This document shows, piece after piece, positions 59,585 through 64,000 of a stretch of 64,000 nt of DNA. The notes under the pieces are model-generated. The model searched no databases, was not told the DNA's origin, and worked only from the letters and a program-made list of their open reading frames with translations. The DNA is from Paenibacillus guangzhouensis (GTDB lineage: Bacteria > Bacillota > Bacilli > Paenibacillales > Paenibacillaceae). The stretch is from the NCBI RefSeq assembly GCF_009363075.1, contig NZ_CP045293.1, forward strand, positions 4,030,001-4,094,000, in the 5' to 3' direction. Each line of letters begins with the position of its first letter. Position 1 is the stretch's first letter. A program made the position numbers and the translations under genes.

Positions 59585-59755
59585 CGGGTTCCCTCCTTTT
59601 GAGATTTACCAAACTTTACCTCGTATAGTATAATACGCGCGGTTTGAGGTTCACAAGAGAACAGTTCAGATAGAATGCTCTTCCATAGCAATTCCGCGTC
59701 CTACATGGTATAGTGAGTCCCATAGTACTTGAATCGACAATTGGAGCGAACTGAA

Positions 59756-61237
59756 ATGAATAAGAAACTACCACAATCTTCGAAAAAGAAACCCCCTTTT
59801 CATAAAGAACAGAAACGACCGTTAGCCGCCGGTGGGCAGAAGCCAAGACCATCCACGAGAGGCGACCAGTCCGCTGAGCTCGTCAGTATCGGCGAGCGCA
59901 TTATCGTCACGATCAAACGGATCGGCATTAACGGCGAAGGCGTTGGTTATTTCCGTCGTAAAGCCGTATTTGTTGATGGGGCATTGCCTGAGGAAGTCGT
60001 GCGCGCGAAGGTCAAGCGGATCGAACCGAACTTCATCATCGCAGAGCTGATGGAAATTGAGAAAAAATCTGCTGCACGCATCAAACCGGACTGCCCTGTC
60101 TATGATCGTTGCGGCGGCTGTCAGCTGCAGCATCTCTCGTATGCAGGACAGTTGTCAGCAAAAGAGGATATCGTTCGCGAAGCATTCAACCGCTATACGC
60201 AAGGGATTGATGTGAAGATCAAGCCCATTCTCGGCATGGATAACCCGTGGAAATATCGGAACAAAGCCCAACTGCAGCTTGGATTCCAAGGCGATCAGAT
60301 GATTGCAGGCCTCTATGAGGCGGGTTCGCATCAATTGGTGGATATCACGGGATGCGCCATTCAGCATCCAACCGTGAACCAAGCCGTTGATACGATCAAA
60401 GGCATTCTGATGGATCTGCATATTCCTGTATTCAAAGCTCGCGGTGGGGATGAGGGATATATTCGCAATATCGTCGTGCGTGCTGGACAGCAATCAGGGG
60501 AATTGCAAGTGACACTTGTGACGGGATCGGAGAAAATGCCGAAGGCGCAGGCCATCGTATCCGCAATTCGCCGCGTTCTCCCTCAGGTCACGACGATCGC
60601 GCATAATATTAACACGCAGAAGACTTCCTTAATCTTCGGGGATAAGACGCATATTCTATGGGGCAGACCGACGATCAACGATTCGCTCGGCGATTTACAG
60701 TTCGAGCTGTCGCCGCGAGCTTTCTTCCAATTGAACCCGGAGCAGACGGTCAAATTGTACGAAGCCGTTCGCGTCGCTGCGGGGTTAACGGGGCGTGAGA
60801 CCGTGGTCGATGCCTACTGCGGCACAGGAACGATCGGGTTGTGGCTTGCGCCGTATGCGCGTGAAGTGCGCGGGATCGAGATCATCCCTGAGGCTGTCGA
60901 GGATGCGAAGCGCAACGCTGAGCGCAGCGGCCGTACGAACGCGAACTTCTACGTCGGCAAATCCGAAGAACTGCTCCCGCGTTGGGTGAAGCAAGGCTTC
61001 CAGCCTGACGTCGTCGTATTCGATCCGCCGCGTACAGGCGTCGATAGCCGCTTGCTGCGTGCCATCACGCAGACGAAGCCGAAGAAGCTTGTCTACGTCT
61101 CGTGCAACCCTTCGACGCTCGCGAAGGATTGCAAGCAGCTGATCGAGGGCGGCTACGAGCTGCAATGGGTGCAGCCAGTGGACATGTTCCCGCAGACGAG
61201 TCATGTTGAATGCTGTGTGTCGCTCGTGAGAACATAG
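59756..61237 (+). CDS. rlmD: 23S rRNA (uracil-5-)-methyltransferase, RlmD/RumA-like
   Basis: A 493-residue TRAM-domain methyltransferase. I start it at the ATG at 59756 (GGAGCG 8 bases upstream); the frame opens 9 codons earlier. A basic low-complexity N-terminus (KKLPQSSKKKPPFHKEQKRP) precedes a TRAM domain (ITVTIKRIGINGEGVGYFRR). The Fe-S motif is CPVYDRCGGCQLQHLSYAGQ (the fourth ligand lies farther on). The methyltransferase core has the SAM motif VVDAYCGTGTIGLWLAPYAR, the DPPRTGVD segment and a nucleophilic Cys in LVYVSCNPSTLAKD. It makes m5U in 23S rRNA; the target site (747 or 1939) is not distinguishable here. Monocistronic. Confidence 0.93.
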   Translation: MNKKLPQSSKKKPPFHKEQKRPLAAGGQKPRPSTRGDQSAELVSIGERIIVTIKRIGINGEGVGYFRRKAVFVDGALPEEVVRAKVKRIEPNFIIAELMEIEKKSAARIKPDCPVYDRCGGCQLQHLSYAGQLSAKEDIVREAFNRYTQGIDVKIKPILGMDNPWKYRNKAQLQLGFQGDQMIAGLYEAGSHQLVDITGCAIQHPTVNQAVDTIKGILMDLHIPVFKARGGDEGYIRNIVVRAGQQSGELQVTLVTGSEKMPKAQAIVSAIRRVLPQVTTIAHNINTQKTSLIFGDKTHILWGRPTINDSLGDLQFELSPRAFFQLNPEQTVKLYEAVRVAAGLTGRETVVDAYCGTGTIGLWLAPYAREVRGIEIIPEAVEDAKRNAERSGRTNANFYVGKSEELLPRWVKQGFQPDVVVFDPPRTGVDSRLLRAITQTKPKKLVYVSCNPSTLAKDCKQLIEGGYELQWVQPVDMFPQTSHVECCVSLVRT

Positions 61238-61275
61238 TGATTTAGAGCCACATTAACCTAATGTTTTTCTGTAAA

Positions 61276-61312
61276 GTTCAAGCAGTCACTTGCTTGGGCT
61301 TTTTTTTATAAG
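61276..61312 (+). terminator. Terminator after rlmD
   Basis: CAAGC-AGTCACTT-GCTTG is followed by GGGCTTTTTTTT. Confidence 0.75.
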
Positions 61313-61502
61313 TACCCGAGTTCATGGAAGATACTTGAAACTGTAGGCACTGGAAATGCCATTGTTGTTTGCTCTCTTCATTCCAGGATTTCGCAGAAGC
61401 AGGTTTGCTGATACCGTATTTCTTGGTTGCAGTCTTAACACCACTTTTCCCACTCTCGACTTCACCATAGATAACGAGTTTCTCTGACGTACCATATTTT
61501 TT
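61278..61502 (-). pseudogene. Transposase OrfA-like fragment (IS3-type relic)
   Basis: About 72 sense codons run on the minus strand from 61502 to a TGA at 61278-61280 but have no start codon or ribosome site. Translated, they contain EKLVIYGEVESGKSGVKTAT and KKYGISKPASAKSWNEESKQ. This resembles the N-terminal helix-turn-helix of IS3-family OrfA transposases (a region of the form ESGK...AAKKYGIS...W). The rest of the element is absent, so this is a decayed remnant. The final codons run into the rlmD terminator. Confidence 0.6.
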
Positions 61503-61646
61503 TTATTCCACCTGTCTACCGTAAGGGGAGCATATCAATTATCGGCAGCATTTTCTGTTACATCCACATAGTTTGCTGAGGATATATGCAACAATGATCA
61601 TTGGTGGATGAAGGAATCACTCAGATCTATAGTGTTAAGAAACCAA
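61503..61646. other. Non-coding gap
   Basis: Low-complexity sequence with a long A/T tract near 61500. No gene, promoter or palindrome that I can support. Probably the remaining decayed margin of the element next to it. Confidence 0.3.
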
Positions 61647-62393
61647 TCATTCATTTTCTTTATTCAGCAATTGCTCTGCATAGATAATACAACGTTCTGC
61701 AAATTCCAGTGATTGATCTGTTATAGGATACAGTCCAGTTGTCTCTGACGGCATTTTTCTTACTTCCCAAAACTTATTCATTAACTCTTCATTTCCATCA
61801 AATGTATCATTGGAAACTGCAATCAACTCACAACCAATCTGATAGCCAGCTTCAGATTCAGGTAATATGCTATGCTGCTGACACCATTCAATTCTCCGTA
61901 ATAGTGAAATATATTGTTGGGTGATTCGGTCGCTTTTACTAAGACTAGGAAGCACTTGTTCTAAAAAATCCTTCTCGTCATCTTCAAAATATTCAATCCA
62001 TTTTTTCGAATTATGTTTGGCTGTCTGTACTAAATGTGAAATTCGTTTCCACGATAATTCTCCCTCAAGATCAAACATGTTGATGAGCGAGGTCGTATTG
62101 GAGATGCTAGTTTGGAGCGAAGAAAGTTGTTCTTGAAGATGATTATAGTGAGCTTTTAGTATTTCTCGGTAGGATAGCTTATCCAATAAATTCTGAATCT
62201 CTTCGAGTGGAAGCATGAGAGATTTTAGAAGTGTGATCTTTTCCAAAGTAAACAAGTTTTCTTCGGAATAGCAACGGCGTCCGCTTTCGTCCTTAAAGCT
62301 AGGTGTAAGGAGCCCAATTTGATCATAATAGCGAAGTGTTCTTACAGAAACATTGCTTTGTTTGGATACTTGTCCTGTTGTCCAATGACTCAT
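61647..62393 (-). CDS. MerR-family transcriptional regulator
   Basis: A 248-residue regulator preceded by GGAGGAATATC. The MerR domain is residues 3-75 (TTGQVSKQSNVSVRTLRYYD, with the wing RRCYSEENLFTLEKITLLKS). A coiled-coil linker (LQEQLSSLQTSISNTTSLIN) and a 130-residue helical effector domain (WIEYFEDDEKDFLEQVLPSL; CQQHSILPESEAGYQIGCEL) follow. The layout resembles TipA/Mta-type multidrug sensors. It is divergent from the CPBP protease gene and a perfect dyad lies between them. Confidence 0.9.
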   Translation of the reverse strand: MSHWTTGQVSKQSNVSVRTLRYYDQIGLLTPSFKDESGRRCYSEENLFTLEKITLLKSLMLPLEEIQNLLDKLSYREILKAHYNHLQEQLSSLQTSISNTTSLINMFDLEGELSWKRISHLVQTAKHNSKKWIEYFEDDEKDFLEQVLPSLSKSDRITQQYISLLRRIEWCQQHSILPESEAGYQIGCELIAVSNDTFDGNEELMNKFWEVRKMPSETTGLYPITDQSLEFAERCIIYAEQLLNKENE

Positions 62394-62420
62394 GATATTC
62401 CTCCAAAAAAAATGCTTGCA

Positions 62421-62437
62421 GGTGACGTAGCGTCACC
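62421..62437 (+). promoter_or_regulatory. Perfect MerR-type dyad
   Basis: GGTGACG-TAG-CGTCACC is a perfect 7-3-7 inverted repeat. It lies between TTGCAG (62417-62422, possible -35) and TATATT (62441-62446, possible -10), giving an extended 18-base spacer, the classic placement for MerR activators. The controlled gene is the CPBP protease at 62480, 43 bases downstream. Confidence 0.7.
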
Positions 62438-62479
62438 CAATATATTTGAATTATATCACAGAGACAAAGGGGTAAGGGA

Positions 62480-63184
62480 ATGACTGATCACTTAACGCAT
62501 TGGAAACAAAGGGATAATTGGACATGGAAAGAGTTTGTAGCTTTGCTGTTGCTAGAGTTTGTATTTGTTATCGGATTTATTAAATTTGTAGTAAAACCCG
62601 TATATGCGCAATGGCTTGGAAATGAGCTGTATTCAGGAACATTGACAGGGCTTACAATAGCAATAGTATTAATGCTGGGAGTGTATTTCATAGGGCTACG
62701 TCCTAAAAAGCTTTCTTGGAGTGAAGTGGGTTTAAGATCCTTTCCTGCGAAGGATTGGTGGCGAATTCTGTTATGGACGTTCTTGCTGATTATAGGCAGC
62801 ACCATCGTAATGATCCTTACCAGCTATATCGGCAATACATTTGAAAATTCTAAGACGGAATCAATTCAGCAGAATGTTACGGTCTTCAGTGTATTCATTG
62901 CGTTTGCATCAGCAGTGATCATCTCACCTATATACGAAGAGATATTCTATCGCGGTTTTATCTATCGCTGGCTGCGAACCCGATTAGGCATTGGTTGGGC
63001 AATGTTTTTGAGTGCGAGTCTCTTTACGATAGTCCATATTCCTACCTATAACGCGATGCCTGCGAATTTTCTTGGGGGGATCATATTTGCATGGGCGTAT
63101 GAACGAACAAATTCTGTTTGGCCGGCAGTATGGGTACATGGCTTAACAAATGGACTATTTTTATTATTGACTCTGGTAATGTAA
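62480..63184 (+). CDS. CPBP-family intramembrane metalloprotease
   Basis: A 234-residue membrane protein of the CAAX-protease and bacteriocin-processing family, with GGGGTAAGGG upstream. Five to six helices (e.g. FVALLLLEFVFVIGFIKFVV; IYFIG-type segments) lead to the catalytic motifs: EEIFYRGFIYRWLRTRLG (EExxxR), LFTIVHIPTYNAMPANFLGG (FxxxH region) and WPAVWVHGLTNGLF (HxxxN). Members cleave prenylated or bacteriocin-type substrates or anti-sigma factors in the membrane; no substrate is indicated. Divergent from and probably activated by the MerR regulator. Confidence 0.9.
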   Translation: MTDHLTHWKQRDNWTWKEFVALLLLEFVFVIGFIKFVVKPVYAQWLGNELYSGTLTGLTIAIVLMLGVYFIGLRPKKLSWSEVGLRSFPAKDWWRILLWTFLLIIGSTIVMILTSYIGNTFENSKTESIQQNVTVFSVFIAFASAVIISPIYEEIFYRGFIYRWLRTRLGIGWAMFLSASLFTIVHIPTYNAMPANFLGGIIFAWAYERTNSVWPAVWVHGLTNGLFLLLTLVM

Positions 63185-63304
63185 CGGGAGAAAGAAAAAG
63201 AGTTACCTAATTCGTAAACAAGCACTTCGAGGCAATGACGACAAATGAGACGGGACTCATCACATGGCTAGTAGAGTTTAGGATTAGAAGAGATGAATTA
63301 TAAG
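63185..63304. other. Non-coding region after the CPBP gene
   Basis: No frame or motif recognised in this stretch; two terminator-like hairpins follow, at 63305-63333 and 63406-63434, and the next gene begins at 63589. Confidence 0.4.
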
Positions 63305-63333
63305 TGGGGCTGCCATTTGGTAGCCCTTTTTGC
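63305..63333 (+). terminator. Terminator
   Basis: GGGCTGCCA and TGGTAGCCC form a stem followed by TTTTTG. It probably ends the CPBP transcript. Confidence 0.7.
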
Positions 63334-63405
63334 TCGGTTTTGTATTTACCATTTACTATATCTATATGATTGAAAGGCATTAGAAGAAAATTTTAGCGGA
63401 ATTAG

Positions 63406-63434
63406 CAAAGAGGGGCAGAGAACCCCTCTTTTTT
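63406..63434 (+). terminator. Second terminator-like hairpin
   Basis: AGAGGGG and CCCCTCT form a stem followed by TTTTTTGC, about 75 bases after the previous one. Confidence 0.7.
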
Positions 63435-63588
63435 GCTGCCCATTTCAGTATGGTAAAGTACCTAACTTCATCATCAGATACTAGGCGTGGTAAGATAATC
63501 TATAATCGAAAAAAATACTGTACGAAGTAAGCTACGTGTAGCTGTGGATTTCGACTTCATTACAATAAAAAAGGGGCGAGATAAACCA

Positions 63589-64000
63589 TTGAATCTAGAA
63601 GTGGTGATGCAGGAGCTTGAAGCTCTTGGGAAAGAACGACTCAAGAAAATGTATATATCCAACGGTGCGCACGAACCTCTATTTGGTGTAGCTACAGGCG
63701 AAATGAAGCCCCTATTCAAACAAATTAAGATCAATCAGCCATTGGCTGAAGAGCTGTACGCGACAGGAAACTACGACGCCATGTACTTTGCCGGAATCAT
63801 TGCGGATCCCAAAGCGATGACAGAAGCAGATTTCGAGCGTTGGATCGATGGCGCCTATTTCTACATGCTGTCGGACTTCGTCGTTGCCGTCACCTTGGCG
63901 GAAACCGATATTGCGCAAAAAGTGTCCGACAAATGGATCGCAAGCGGCGAAGAGCTGAAAATGTCGGCGGGCTGGAGTTGTTACTGCTGGCTTCTGGGGA
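63589..64000 (+). CDS. DNA alkylation repair protein, AlkD-like (C-terminus beyond window)
   Basis: From a TTG start at 63589 (GGGGCGAG 8 bases upstream), about 137 codons are visible before the window ends. The sequence (MQELEALGKERLKKMYISNG; LFGVATGEMKPLFKQIKINQ; ADPKAMTEADFERWIDGAYF) matches the HEAT-like-repeat AlkD family. Those proteins remove 3-methyladenine or 7-methylguanine without base flipping. Only the first part of the repeat solenoid is present, so activity residues in the C-terminal half cannot be checked. Confidence 0.8.
   Translation, partial: MNLEVVMQELEALGKERLKKMYISNGAHEPLFGVATGEMKPLFKQIKINQPLAEELYATGNYDAMYFAGIIADPKAMTEADFERWIDGAYFYMLSDFVVAVTLAETDIAQKVSDKWIASGEELKMSAGWSCYCWLLG

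Overview
The window looks like a chromosomal segment of a Paenibacillus-type Gram-positive bacterium (Firmicutes, Paenibacillaceae). The evidence is the strong AGGAGG ribosome binding sites, frequent TTG/GTG starts, an infC-rpmI-rplT operon with an attenuated leader, a T-box-controlled ilv operon, two carbohydrate ABC importers without their own ATPase, a large two-helix membrane-bound AraC regulator, and the ytqA/ytqB pair. Base composition is close to balanced, except in a GC-rich patch near 48.1-48.4 kb. I see no rRNA, tRNA, CRISPR array, prophage or plasmid functions.

Layout. 1-3.9 kb: a LacI-type regulator (cut by the window edge) and a sugar ABC importer (binding protein plus two permeases), with a pair of near-identical inverted operators upstream. 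4.0-7.2 kb: a YbjQ-like protein, a TetR/metallo-hydrolase pair and a secreted NlpC/P60 lipoprotein. 7.2-9.8 kb: a lipoprotein gene split by an IS110/IS1111-family element whose right end holds a long structured non-coding stretch. 9.9-16.9 kb: an HMGL-type aldolase, feoAB with its Cys-rich membrane partner and a Fur-like box, leucyl aminopeptidase and an orphan PAS histidine kinase. 17.2-25.2 kb: a compact alpha-glucan operon with a KTSC-like protein, a DUF4912 protein, a GH57 branching enzyme fused to a GT4 synthase, a nucleotidyltransferase fused to a degenerate phosphomannomutase domain, and a cytosolic GH15 hydrolase. This is the most distinctive region.

25.4-33.9 kb: peroxiredoxin with a PerR-like box, leuB, a polysaccharide deacetylase, leuA, ilvC, ilvN, ilvB and an upstream T-box leader with a clear promoter. 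The ilvN-ilvC gap carries two elaborate hairpin structures. 34-37.8 kb: GNAT, a Gly/Tyr-rich LSM-like protein, rplT-rpmI-infC (infC starts with AUU) and a membrane glycosyltransferase. 38-44.7 kb: an lplABC-like importer, a divergent AraC-type regulator and a PAP2 phosphatase. 44.8-51.8 kb: trmB, a minisatellite, small unknown genes, the tRNA wobble-uridine pair mnmL/mnmM, a VOC protein, manA, a lysophospholipase-like hydrolase and a lipoprotein. 51.8-64 kb: a B12-binding radical SAM protein, recQ, a double-MerR regulator divergent from an alpha/beta hydrolase, an ABC-2 exporter, an RlmD/RumA-like methyltransferase, a transposase relic, a MerR/CPBP divergent pair with a clean dyad operator, and the start of an AlkD-like gene.

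Functionally the segment is mostly carbohydrate uptake and storage, branched-chain amino acid synthesis, iron and peroxide handling, and translation. Regulators sit next to their likely targets.
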